Positions 1-5,587 of a DNA stretch of 5,951 bases are shown here, piece by piece; the first letter of the stretch is position 1, and the number at the start of each line of letters is the position of its first letter. The stretch covers positions 1 to 5,951 of the forward strand of contig JBBKWR010000398.1 in the NCBI GenBank assembly GCA_037969055.1. Direction: 5' to 3'. This DNA is from Pelagihabitans sp037969055 (GTDB lineage: Bacteria > Bacteroidota > Bacteroidia > Flavobacteriales > Flavobacteriaceae). Below the pieces are notes generated by a model. That model was not told where the DNA came from, searched no databases, and was given only the letters and a program-made list of their open reading frames with translations. The position numbers and the translations under genes are program-made.

Positions 1-195
1 GATGAGGTGAATACCTTCGACCATGTGATCGAAACGCTGATCGATGTGTGTGAACACACGCCAGAGCAGGCCCAACAATGCTCGCTCATTGTACATCACA
101 ACGGGAAATGCATTGTAAAAACTGGGGAGTATGATGACCTCAAACCTCGCTGCAGTAGATTGCTCCAAGCAGGATTGAGTGCTGAAATTGTTTAG
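1..195 (+). CDS. clpS: ATP-dependent Clp protease adaptor ClpS, 3' part only
   Basis: The frame is open from base 1 and ends at TAG 193-195, giving the last 64 residues of a protein whose start lies upstream of the window. The GTG at 7 is not a plausible start because homology continues in front of it. ClpS delivers N-degron substrates to the ClpAP (or ClpCP) protease in the cytoplasm. The sequence opens with D-E-V-N-T-F, which fits the end of the conserved NDD segment of the substrate pocket. It continues with a helix (FDHVIETLI) and the strand LIVHHNGK, whose first histidine (bases 94-96) aligns with the N-degron-binding His of E. coli ClpS (H66). Two cysteines and the ending LSAEIV are, from memory, typical of the Bacteroidota version. 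The next gene is 580 bases away on the same strand, so co-transcription with it is unlikely. Family assignment is by recalled alignment, not a search. Confidence 0.9.
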   Translation, partial: DEVNTFDHVIETLIDVCEHTPEQAQQCSLIVHHNGKCIVKTGEYDDLKPRCSRLLQAGLSAEIV

Positions 196-776
196 TTGAT
201 GCAAACTTGCCTTTGGTGAGAAAATTTCTACAGATTAATTGAACGGATCGATGGGCACTCCTGGCTGTTGACTTCCCAGAATCATGATAACTTCCAAGCC
301 ATCGACAAATACCCAAGAAATTAATTGACCCGACCAAATCGTGGGCTATCTTACTATAAGCGTAGCAAATCTTAAAGGTATGCCTTGACCAAACTTTTGG
401 CCAAGGACGGTATTCTCATCTTATTAATAAAGAATTAAAAACATGATCAATATTCGATATCCTCCTATTTTTGTTCAATTCTACCAAGGAAACAAGTCAA
501 ATAGTAAGTATTAATAATTGTATATTTATTGCTTTCTTAAAGTATTATTCCGGATGGTTTAGGTCCTGTTTAAGTTAATGGTGTAGTGGGTATAAAGGGC
601 TTAATAGGGATTTATATCAACTTATCTAGAACATCGGACTATAATTCTGGATAATTTTTCGAAACTTTTGGATTTTATAACTGATAATTTTTTGTAAGTG
701 ATAAATTGGAAAGTAAATATTATTACGGTTGCCCACTAAATGGCCCAATCACATTAATTAAAATAAAGATCGAAAG
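196..776. other. Gene-free AT-rich stretch between clpS and the GH3 gene
   Basis: No frame on either strand gives a believable protein; the minus-strand reading at 140-337 overlaps clpS and has no recognisable features. The stretch contains an imperfect inverted repeat at 383-406 and a segment at 561-590 that faintly resembles a transposon end. Upstream of the GH3 start no promoter fits the Bacteroidota consensus well. The nearest candidate is TTTTTTG at 688-694 followed 19 nt later by TAAATATT, which has two mismatches in the -7 box. There is no obvious clpS terminator with a T tract. The length is unusual for a compact flavobacterial genome and may include decayed sequence. Confidence 0.6.
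383..406. repeat. Imperfect inverted repeat (hairpin)
   Basis: CCTTG-A-CCAAA faces TTTGG-C-CAAGG across a two-base centre, giving an almost perfect 11-bp arm with one A/C mismatch. No run of T follows on either strand, so it does not look like a standard intrinsic terminator. It could be an operator-like palindrome, an RNA hairpin, or part of decayed mobile DNA. Its role is unknown. Confidence 0.4.
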
Positions 777-3065
777 ATGAAAAAATTGGTATTAACTATT
801 TTGATTGCACTGGTTCTTAATTTTCAGAGCTGGGGGCAAAATAGTGTGAAGTCTGTTCAAAACAATAAAGATGCTATCGTAAGGAAAGTTGATTCAATAT
901 TGGCCGTTATGACCCTCCGTGAAAAAATAGGTCAAATGAACCAGTACAATGGCTTCTGGAACGTTACGGGGCCAGCGCCTTCGGAGGGCGATGCCGCTAA
1001 TAAATATGAACACCTAAAAACGGGCATGGTTGGCTCAATGTTGAATGTTAGGGGGGTAGAGGAGGTTCGAAAGGTCCAGAAAATTGTGGTGGAACAAACA
1101 AGATTGGGAATTCCGCTCATTATAGGCTTCGATGTAATCCACGGCTATAAAACGATGAGCCCCATTCCATTGGCAGAAGCCGCGAGTTGGGATTTGGACG
1201 CAATACGAAAATCCGCTGAAGTAGCCGCAGCAGAAGCTTCGGCGAGTGGGATAAATTGGACATTTGCGCCCATGGTGGATATTTCCAGGGATGCCCGTTG
1301 GGGCCGTGTCATGGAAGGTGCAGGGGAAGACCCATATTTGGGAAGTAAGATTGCCTATGCAAGGGTTAAGGGATTTCAAGGCGATGATTTATCTGCCATT
1401 CATACCATTGCGGCATGTGCGAAACATTTTGCGGGCTACGGATTTTCGGAAGCGGGAAGGGACTACAATACCGTGGATGTGGGAACCGCTACGCTTTACA
1501 ATACTATTTTCCCGCCATTTATGGCCGCAATTGATGCTGATGTTAAAACCTTTATGAACGCCTTCAATGATTTGAATGGCATTCCCGCTTCGGGGAGCGC
1601 TTATTTGCAACGGGACGTGCTCAAAAAGGAATGGAACTATCAAGGATTTATGGTATCTGATTGGGGTTCGATTGGGGAAATGGTCAATCATGGTTATGCC
1701 AAAGATGGCAAAGAAGCTAGCAAATTAGCAGTAAATGCTGGATCAGATATGGATATGGAATCTTATGTCTATGTAAACCACCTAGAAGATTTGGTAAAAG
1801 AAAGTAAGGTAGATGTTGCATTGATCAATGATGCCGTAAAACGCATTTTAACCGTAAAATATGAACTGGGTTTATTTGACGACCCTTACAGGTACTGCGA
1901 CCCAGAAAGGGAAAAACGAATTGTGGGAAGTAAAGAGAACAATGATGCGGTTTTGGAGGTTGCAAAAAAATCAATCGTACTACTTAAAAATGAAAATTCT
2001 TTCTTGCCATTAAAAAAGAGCGGATTGAATATTGCTTTGATTGGAGATTTGGCAGATGACAAGAACAGTCCCTTGGGTAATTGGCGTATCGCAGCCGAGG
2101 ATAATACGGCGATTTCTGTTTTAGAAGGTTTGCAAAAATATCCAGACAATAAAATTTCATTTCTCCAAGGGGTCAACCTTACGGAAGGTGAGACCAATTT
2201 CGTATTCGAAACCAAAATAAATACGACCGACAAAACTGGAATAACAGAAGCAGTTGATGCTGCAAGAGGCAAGGACGCTGTGGTTATGGTGCTTGGTGAA
2301 AATGGATATCAAACTGGAGAAGCACGAAGTAGGGCCACGTTGGAATTGCCCGGTCTTCAACAAGAGCTTCTGGAGGCCGTTTATGCGGTTAACAAGAACA
2401 TTGTTCTGGTATTGATGAACGGAAGGCCACTAACCATTAACTGGGCTGCAGAGCGTATTCCAGCAATTGTTGAATCATGGCATCTTGGAACACAAAGTGG
2501 CAATGCCATTGCAGCTGTATTGTATGGGGACTATAATCCAAGTGGAAAACTACCTATGACTTTTCCAAGAAGTGTAGGTCAGATTCCAATATACTATAAC
2601 TACAAGACTACGGGTAGACCAAATAATCCTGGTCAAAACCTTGTGTTTTGGTCTCATTACGCCGATGAAGTAAACACCCCCCTGTACCCATTCGGACATG
2701 GTTTGAGCTACACCCAATTTGAATATAAAGACCTTAAGCTAAGTGCAAATTCCGTTGGCCCAAAAGAGGATTTGGAAGTTGCCTTTACATTGAAAAACAG
2801 TGGAAAGTATGAAGGCACCGAGGTGGTACAATTATATATACGTGATCTGGTAGGGAGTAGGACAAGACCAGTTAGGGAACTCAAGGACTTTAAATTGGTT
2901 TCACTAAAACCAAATGAAGAGAAACTGGTTTCTTTTCGGATTACTCAAGAAACGCTTAAGTTTTATACGGCGAACAATACATGGGAAACAGAACCTGGCG
3001 ATTTTAAAGTGTTTATTGGAGGTAGTTCGGTGACCAGTTTGGAAGGTTCATTTATATATGAATAG
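777..3065 (+). CDS. bglX: Secreted glycoside hydrolase family 3 beta-glucosidase (BglX type)
   Basis: This 762-residue protein matches the usual length of periplasmic BglX enzymes, which remove terminal beta-D-glucose from oligosaccharides and glucosides with retention of configuration. Residues 1-20 form a Sec signal peptide (MKK, hydrophobic core, NFQSWG, likely cut before Q21) without a lipobox cysteine, so the enzyme should be periplasmic. The N-terminal GH3 barrel shows FDVIHGY with the substrate-binding D119, ARWGR (174-177), GEDP (E184, D185), KHF (K216, H217) and MVSDWG with D295 as the predicted nucleophile. The second domain carries GENGYQTGEARSR, where E515 is the likely acid/base. 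PFGHGLSY (638-645) leads into a fibronectin-III-like C-terminal domain (about 675-745). The frame is intact and the key residues are present. ATG 777 is chosen because the signal peptide begins there; upstream is A/G-rich (AAAGATCGAAAG) rather than a strong ribosome site. No SusC/SusD, sulfatase or other glycoside hydrolase gene flanks it, so the natural substrate cannot be inferred from context; beta-xylosidase activity is possible in this family. Confidence 0.95.
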   Translation: MKKLVLTILIALVLNFQSWGQNSVKSVQNNKDAIVRKVDSILAVMTLREKIGQMNQYNGFWNVTGPAPSEGDAANKYEHLKTGMVGSMLNVRGVEEVRKVQKIVVEQTRLGIPLIIGFDVIHGYKTMSPIPLAEAASWDLDAIRKSAEVAAAEASASGINWTFAPMVDISRDARWGRVMEGAGEDPYLGSKIAYARVKGFQGDDLSAIHTIAACAKHFAGYGFSEAGRDYNTVDVGTATLYNTIFPPFMAAIDADVKTFMNAFNDLNGIPASGSAYLQRDVLKKEWNYQGFMVSDWGSIGEMVNHGYAKDGKEASKLAVNAGSDMDMESYVYVNHLEDLVKESKVDVALINDAVKRILTVKYELGLFDDPYRYCDPEREKRIVGSKENNDAVLEVAKKSIVLLKNENSFLPLKKSGLNIALIGDLADDKNSPLGNWRIAAEDNTAISVLEGLQKYPDNKISFLQGVNLTEGETNFVFETKINTTDKTGITEAVDAARGKDAVVMVLGENGYQTGEARSRATLELPGLQQELLEAVYAVNKNIVLVLMNGRPLTINWAAERIPAIVESWHLGTQSGNAIAAVLYGDYNPSGKLPMTFPRSVGQIPIYYNYKTTGRPNNPGQNLVFWSHYADEVNTPLYPFGHGLSYTQFEYKDLKLSANSVGPKEDLEVAFTLKNSGKYEGTEVVQLYIRDLVGSRTRPVRELKDFKLVSLKPNEEKLVSFRITQETLKFYTANNTWETEPGDFKVFIGGSSVTSLEGSFIYE

Positions 3066-3377
3066 CTGCTCGTAAACGTGGTCAGAATTAATATGACTGC
3101 ACGCAATAATATTTACGGGGTTTAGCTAGCTATAGGCTTATCTACAATGATATGTGCCACGCTCCAACTACGACCAAAACGTCTGTAAGTATTCATGGGT
3201 TAATAGTTGGCAAGTTTACCATGCTAGACAATATTAGAACGAGGATTTGGGCCAGGACTAAATATGTATCAATAAAAGTTTGTTTACTTCTAGCACATAA
3301 ACCGGAGAAATCTACAGAAAAATCCCTTGGCCCAATTTTGGAAATTTAAATGGTGGAGTACTTAAGGGAGTCATCAA
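3066..3377. other. Convergent intergenic region, nothing identified
   Basis: This stretch lies between the 3' ends of the GH3 gene (plus) and the small YeeE/YedE-like gene (minus). A 65-codon plus-strand reading at 3152-3349 exists, but it has no recognisable motif, an unconvincing composition and no ribosome site, so it is not called as a gene. A terminator would be expected for both flanking genes, yet I find no GC-rich hairpin with a T run. The only palindrome near the GH3 end (TTCAT/ATGAA around 3047-3062) is short and overlaps the stop codon. Confidence 0.6.
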
Positions 3378-3791
3378 TCAATGTGGCAATCGATTTCTCA
3401 GAAGTCCGTATGCAAAAGTCCCAAGAACGGCGGCAGCGATCACGATCAGCATACTAAAGGTGCCCGTGCCTAGAAGTATATACATGGGTCCCGGACAAGC
3501 ACCTGCAAGTGCCCAACCGAGGCCAAAAATACTACCTCCCAAAATATATCGGGTGAAGCTGCGCTCCTTGGGGGGTAAATGAATTGCATTGCCCTCAATA
3601 CTCTTGATATTGAACTTCTTAAAAGCCCAAACCCCCAAGGCGCCGAGTAGTACTGCAGATCCAATGATACCATACATATGAAACGATTGGAACTTGAACA
3701 TTTCAAAAATTCGATACCAAGAAACGGCCTCTGACTTAACCAGGACAATTCCGAAAAAGATACCGACCAATAAGAATTTTATAATCTTCAT
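3378..3791 (-). CDS. Small YeeE/YedE-like (DUF6691-type) membrane protein, second half of a split sulfur transporter
   Basis: This 137-residue, strongly hydrophobic protein has about four membrane segments: residues 4-20, 38-57, 83-107 and 110-132. The segment GWALAGACPGPMYILLGTG (about 92-110) contains C99 in the G-x-C-P-G signature of the YeeE/YedE family, whose characterised members carry thiosulfate through conserved cysteines. The protein is far shorter than single-chain YeeE (about 350 residues) and matches the small partner of two-gene versions such as the PmpA/PmpB type. Start ATG 3791-3789 gives a clean N-terminus (MKIIKFLLVG); stop TGA is at 3380-3378. It lies 111 nt downstream of the larger partner in the same orientation. 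A hairpin sits in that gap, and no clear promoter is visible in it, so read-through from the promoter at 4479-4507 is the likely source of expression. The transported substrate is an inference from the family; sulfide- or persulfide-related roles are also possible. Confidence 0.85.
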   Translation of the reverse strand: MKIIKFLLVGIFFGIVLVKSEAVSWYRIFEMFKFQSFHMYGIIGSAVLLGALGVWAFKKFNIKSIEGNAIHLPPKERSFTRYILGGSIFGLGWALAGACPGPMYILLGTGTFSMLIVIAAAVLGTFAYGLLRNRLPH

Positions 3792-3863
3792 TTATTAATA
3801 GAATAGTGTCGTTAATTAATTTTAAGCTTACTGCTTACTGTTTTATTCTCAGAAGCCCTTTGA

Positions 3864-3900
3864 CCTCCGTAGCCAAGGCAATAGGGGTAGGCGAAGGAGG
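3864..3900. repeat. Hairpin element, copy 1 (between the two transporter genes)
   Basis: The outer arms CCTCC-GTA-GCC and GGC-GAA-GGAGG pair except for a symmetric 3x3 internal loop (GTA opposite GAA), with a 15-nt loop. The same outer arms, with the same internal loop, recur at 5588-5626. On the transcribed (minus) strand the hairpin starts two bases after the TAA stop of the upstream transporter gene. That position would suit an RNA element that lowers read-through or protects the upstream message from 3' decay. There is no T tract, so it is not a classical terminator. A neighbouring tandem 7-mer, GCTTACT twice at 3826-3839, lies in the same gap. Confidence 0.7.
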
Positions 3901-3902
3901 AC

Positions 3903-4463
3903 TTACCCAAAAATAATGGGGAGCAATAGGTGTGTCATGATCAAGCCTCCAATAAAAAAACCGATAACCGCGATCAATGAGGGCAATTGCAAATTGCTTA
4001 GTCCGGTTATGGCATGGCCAGAAGTACAGCCTCCGGCATACCGGGTTCCAAAGCCCACCAAAAAACCACCTAAAACTAATATGCTAATACCTTTCAGGCT
4101 CAATACCTGCTCCCAACCATAAATTTCGTTGGGCAATAATGAAGCTCCGATATTTTTGAACCCCAATTCTTCCAAGTCAGTATGTGTATTAGGGCTCAAA
4201 GCGATGATCGAGTGGTCCGAAAGAAAAAAATAGGCGATAAATCCACCTATTATGGCCCCTAACACAACAATCAGGTTCCAGCGTTGGGCTTTCCAATCGA
4301 ACCTGAAAAAATCGGCAAATTTTCCTGCCCCACCAATAGCGCATAGGGTCCTTAGGTTCGAAGACATACCAAATGTCTTTCCAAAGTACACCAGGAGAAA
4401 TAGCACCATTGCAATTAAAGGGCCTGAAACATACCATGGCCAAGGTTGTAAGATAGCATCCAT
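3903..4463 (-). CDS. YeeE/YedE family membrane protein, large half of a split sulfur-compound transporter
   Basis: This 186-residue inner-membrane protein has hydrophobic segments at about 10-28, 62-82, 124-145 and 160-184. It carries the family signature RYAGGCTSGHAITG (141-154) with C146, and a second conserved-looking cysteine in LRTLC (C41). In the characterised thiosulfate importer of this family, conserved cysteines relay the substrate across the membrane; here that role is inferred. The partner gene downstream (3378-3791) supplies the other Cys-containing half. Reading can be extended upstream to a TTG at 4481, but ATG 4463 is chosen because a consensus promoter -7 box occupies 4479-4486, so the TTG would lie outside the transcript. 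The resulting leader is only a few bases, with no Shine-Dalgarno sequence. In other bacteria such pairs often sit with persulfide dioxygenase, rhodanese or TusA genes. None is visible here, so the physiological role is open. Stop TAA is at 3905-3903. Confidence 0.88.
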   Translation of the reverse strand: MDAILQPWPWYVSGPLIAMVLFLLVYFGKTFGMSSNLRTLCAIGGAGKFADFFRFDWKAQRWNLIVVLGAIIGGFIAYFFLSDHSIIALSPNTHTDLEELGFKNIGASLLPNEIYGWEQVLSLKGISILVLGGFLVGFGTRYAGGCTSGHAITGLSNLQLPSLIAVIGFFIGGLIMTHLLLPIIFG

Positions 4464-4478
4464 GTTTAAAATTTTGTG

Positions 4479-4507
4479 CAAAGATAGGGGAGCAAAAGAA
4501 ATTTCAA
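4479..4507 (-). promoter_or_regulatory. Bacteroidota-type promoter for the transporter pair
   Basis: Read on the minus strand there is TTG (4507-4505), an 18-nt spacer, and TATCTTTG (4486-4479), an exact match to the TAnnTTTG -7 element used by the primary sigma factor of Bacteroidota. The box ends 15 nt before ATG 4463, so transcription should start within about 10 nt of the start codon. The site lies in the 63-nt gap after the lipoprotein gene, which gives the transporter pair independent expression. Confidence 0.65.
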
Positions 4508-4526
4508 TGTAATAAGTGTTACACTC

Positions 4527-5000
4527 CTATTGTTTTTCGTATTTCCTGCTCTTGAATTCTGGAAGGTTTCCTCCTGTAGTGGTGGTCAATATATTACCAT
4601 TTACGGAATAAATCACGGTTCCAAGATTATCGGCCATGCTCAAAAGGCCATTCTTTACCTGCCATACGCCGGAGGTACTCAATTGAAATCCCTCACAGGA
4701 AATTTTGTAGAGGTCACCGGTAATAAAGACAATATTGATGTCCTCGTATGTCCATTCGAATGTGCGATCATTTTTTAGGTTAAGCGTACCAGTAGCGCAG
4801 GGCAGTTCTGTTAAAACATTGGTGGTTGTGTTTCCGTCCCCATCAATGTCTTGTGCCGGATTTATGTTCAACTCGATCAATTGATAAACGCCCACTGCCA
4901 TTGCGCTTTCATCAAGGGTTGCGGGCGACTCGTCTTTGGAACATCCCAACAGGGTAAACAAGAAAATCGCACATAGCGGAATCGACCTGTAAAATTTCAT
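4527..5000 (-). CDS. Small lipocalin-like lipoprotein, probably surface exposed
   Basis: The 157-residue product starts MKFYRS, followed by a hydrophobic stretch and the lipobox LLGC, so C20 would be lipidated. The next residues, S-K-D-E, fit the lipoprotein export signal described in Capnocytophaga and Flavobacterium (K followed by two acidic residues), which predicts display on the outer face of the outer membrane. The mature part looks beta-rich. It opens with VGVYQLIELNI, then has an acidic loop DIDGDG (51-56) and repeated strand-turn units such as GTLNLKNDRTFEW and GVWQVKNGLLSM. Two cysteines (C68, C102) could form a disulfide. This is the pattern of the many flavobacterial 'lipocalin-like' lipoproteins, whose function is generally unknown. 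An in-frame ATG at 5021 would add seven residues, but ATG 5000 is preferred because it gives a proper signal peptide and a candidate -7 box covers 5021-5028. Transcription is separate from the transporter pair. Confidence 0.82.
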   Translation of the reverse strand: MKFYRSIPLCAIFLFTLLGCSKDESPATLDESAMAVGVYQLIELNINPAQDIDGDGNTTTNVLTELPCATGTLNLKNDRTFEWTYEDINIVFITGDLYKISCEGFQLSTSGVWQVKNGLLSMADNLGTVIYSVNGNILTTTTGGNLPEFKSRKYEKQ

Positions 5001-5020
5001 AGCAACTAATTTTAGGTCCA

Positions 5021-5051
5021 TAAATGTAGGCATTCTGGTCAACAATCCCAA
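5021..5051 (-). promoter_or_regulatory. Candidate promoter of the lipoprotein gene
   Basis: On the minus strand TTG (5051-5049), a 20-nt spacer and TACATTTA (5028-5021) resemble the Bacteroidota consensus, with the final G of TAnnTTTG replaced by A. The box ends 20 nt before ATG 5000, which supports that start over the in-frame ATG at 5021. Confidence 0.4.
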
Positions 5052-5100
5052 GGGAGGAAGAGGAGCCTCATTTGTTAAAGTTCATGCCCAAGTACGTGAC

Positions 5101-5150
5101 TACCTTGCCCCTCTGCAAATGCTGCGGGGCACAGGGACGGTTTTCTTTTG
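5101..5150. repeat. 50-bp direct repeat, copy A
   Basis: This is identical to 5308-5357 except for T at 5114 (C in copy B). The core folds into a hairpin: TGCC/GGCA outside, a 3-nt bulge, then CTGCA/TGCGG around the loop AATGC. The single difference changes a C-G pair to U-G in plus-strand RNA. The five bases before it (GTGAC) also match the sequence before copy B if 11 bases are gapped. Confidence 0.85.
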
Positions 5151-5160
5151 GAACCTCTCG

Positions 5161-5207
5161 TGAAAATGAAAAGTCACCGCGCTAGGGCGCGCTGTTTTTC
5201 TATTTCA
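5161..5207. terminator. Long imperfect hairpin, possible bidirectional terminator
   Basis: CGCGC/GCGCG around the loop TAGG (5178-5191) forms a GC core. A/T-rich arms extend the pairing out to TGAAA/TTTCA at 5161 and 5207, with a few single-base bulges and one C/C mismatch. Plus-strand reading places CTGTTTTT after the core, minus-strand reading GTGACTTTT, so either direction could terminate. No plus-strand gene lies directly upstream, so it may mainly insulate the lipoprotein promoter from minus-strand read-through. Confidence 0.5.
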
Positions 5208-5217
5208 TTCCACAATC

Positions 5218-5236
5218 GGAAAACAGATGGTTTTCC
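5218..5236. repeat. Short perfect hairpin
   Basis: GGAAAAC pairs with GTTTTCC around the five-base loop AGATG. No T tract follows it on either strand. Its role is unknown; it lies between two terminator-like hairpins. Confidence 0.4.
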
Positions 5237-5246
5237 ATTACTTCAT

Positions 5247-5283
5247 AAAATAAAAAAGTCCATCACTTTTGTGATGGACTTTT
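5247..5283 (-). terminator. Intrinsic terminator reading leftward
   Basis: A 13-bp perfect stem (5254-5266 with 5271-5283; core GTCCATCAC/GTGATGGAC) closes a four-base loop. In the minus direction the transcript then reads TTTTTTATTTT, a good U tract. It lies nine bases after a fragment of a tRNA 3' end on the same strand, the same order as the intact tRNA-Arg and its terminator, so it probably served a tRNA gene that has been lost. Confidence 0.75.
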
Positions 5284-5291
5284 CGCTTTAA

Positions 5292-5308
5292 GTGACCCCG
5301 ACAAGATT
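5292..5308 (-). pseudogene. Remnant of a tRNA 3' end (second tRNA-Arg copy or att-like scar)
   Basis: GTGACCCCGACAAGATT on the plus strand is identical over 17 nt to 5491-5507, the acceptor 3' strand, discriminator and part of the T arm of tRNA-Arg. The match stops at 5308, where repeat copy B begins, so everything upstream in tRNA terms is missing. A terminator follows at the expected distance. It is either the tail of a lost tandem tRNA or a duplicated attachment-type segment; the terminator favours the former. Confidence 0.65.
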
Positions 5309-5357
5309 ACCTTGCCCCTCCGCAAATGCTGCGGGGCACAGGGACGGTTTTCTTTTG
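5308..5357. repeat. 50-bp direct repeat, copy B
   Basis: This matches copy A (5101-5150) at 49 of 50 positions and lies 207 bases away in the same orientation. Its left edge abuts the tRNA 3'-end remnant. The core folds as TGCC, bulge, CCGCA/TGCGG, GGCA around AATGC. It is followed by the T-rich TTTTCTTTTG in both copies, after which the sequences diverge. It is probably one unit of a dispersed intergenic element, which cannot be verified from one window. Confidence 0.85.
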
Positions 5358-5415
5358 TGTCCAATGCTGCAATTAGGAAACCACGGGCTATCGCCCTTGT
5401 TCTTAATTTTGTTAC

Positions 5416-5441
5416 AAGACTTCAAGCTGTCGCTTGGTCTT
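5416..5441. repeat. Hairpin downstream of the tRNA terminator
   Basis: AAGAC-TT-CAAGC pairs with GCTTG-GTCTT around the loop TGTC, leaving a 2-nt bulge. It lies just beyond the tRNA-Arg terminator in the minus direction. It could be a backup structure or chance; no T tract follows. Confidence 0.4.
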
Positions 5442-5446
5442 TCCAC

Positions 5447-5480
5447 AAAAAAAGAACCACGTCCAAAAAAGACGTGGTTT
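5447..5480 (-). terminator. Intrinsic terminator of tRNA-Arg
   Basis: In the minus direction AACCACGTC and GACGTGGTT form a 9-bp stem (5471-5479 with 5455-5463) around a 7-nt loop, extended by a G-T pair, and are followed by CTTTTTTT. It begins 11 nt after the tRNA 3' end, so the transcript carries a single tRNA. Confidence 0.85.
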
Positions 5481-5491
5481 CCTGAATGTCG

Positions 5492-5565
5492 TGACCCCGA
5501 CAAGATTCGAACCTGTAACCTTCTCATTCGTAGTGAGATGCGCTATCCAGTTGCGCCACGGGGCC
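5492..5565 (-). tRNA. tRNA-Arg (anticodon ACG)
   Basis: The 74-nt minus-strand sequence folds into a full cloverleaf. The acceptor is GGCCCCG/CGGGGTC (one G-U pair), the D stem GCGC/GCGC, the anticodon stem TCTCA/TGAGA with loop CTACGAA (anticodon ACG), the variable loop AGGTT, the T arm ACAGG-TTCGAAT-CTTGT, and the discriminator A. CCA is not encoded and must be added by the CCA-adding enzyme. The A34 of ACG is normally deaminated to inosine by TadA so that CGU, CGC and CGA can be read; this is family knowledge. A terminator follows at 5447-5480 and a consensus promoter lies at 5627-5658. Confidence 0.96.
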
Positions 5566-5587
5566 ATAAATATGCTTCGGGCCAGTA

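Larger units (their letters stand above)
5052..5491. other. Gene-free region dense in repeats and hairpins beside tRNA-Arg
   Basis: No protein is supported here. Readings that cross 5288-5657 on both strands are translations of the tRNA and repeats. Within 440 bases there are two copies of a 50-bp repeat, a long imperfect hairpin (5161-5207), a short hairpin (5218-5236), a terminator (5247-5283), a tRNA 3'-end scar (5292-5308), another hairpin (5416-5441) and the tRNA terminator (5447-5480). The individual elements are listed separately. Confidence 0.75.

Noticed and set aside
140..337. 65-codon minus-strand reading overlapping the clpS end
   Set aside because: It overlaps a conserved gene antisense, and no family resemblance or start signal is visible.
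664..702. Possible GH3 promoter (TTTTG at 666-670 with TAATTTTTTG at 685-694)
   Set aside because: The spacer is only 14 nt and the -7 box does not fit TAnnTTTG; too weak to annotate.
1035..1691. Antisense readings of 100 and 114 codons inside the GH3 gene
   Set aside because: They are shadows of the strongly supported GH3 frame and have no protein-like features.
3152..3349. 65-codon plus-strand reading in the convergent gap
   Set aside because: No ribosome site, no recognisable domain and an implausible composition; length alone is not enough in AT-rich spacer DNA.
5101..5357. CRISPR-like array from the repeated units
   Set aside because: There are only two units, more than 150 bases apart with a tRNA scar and terminators between them; there is no regular spacing and no cas gene.
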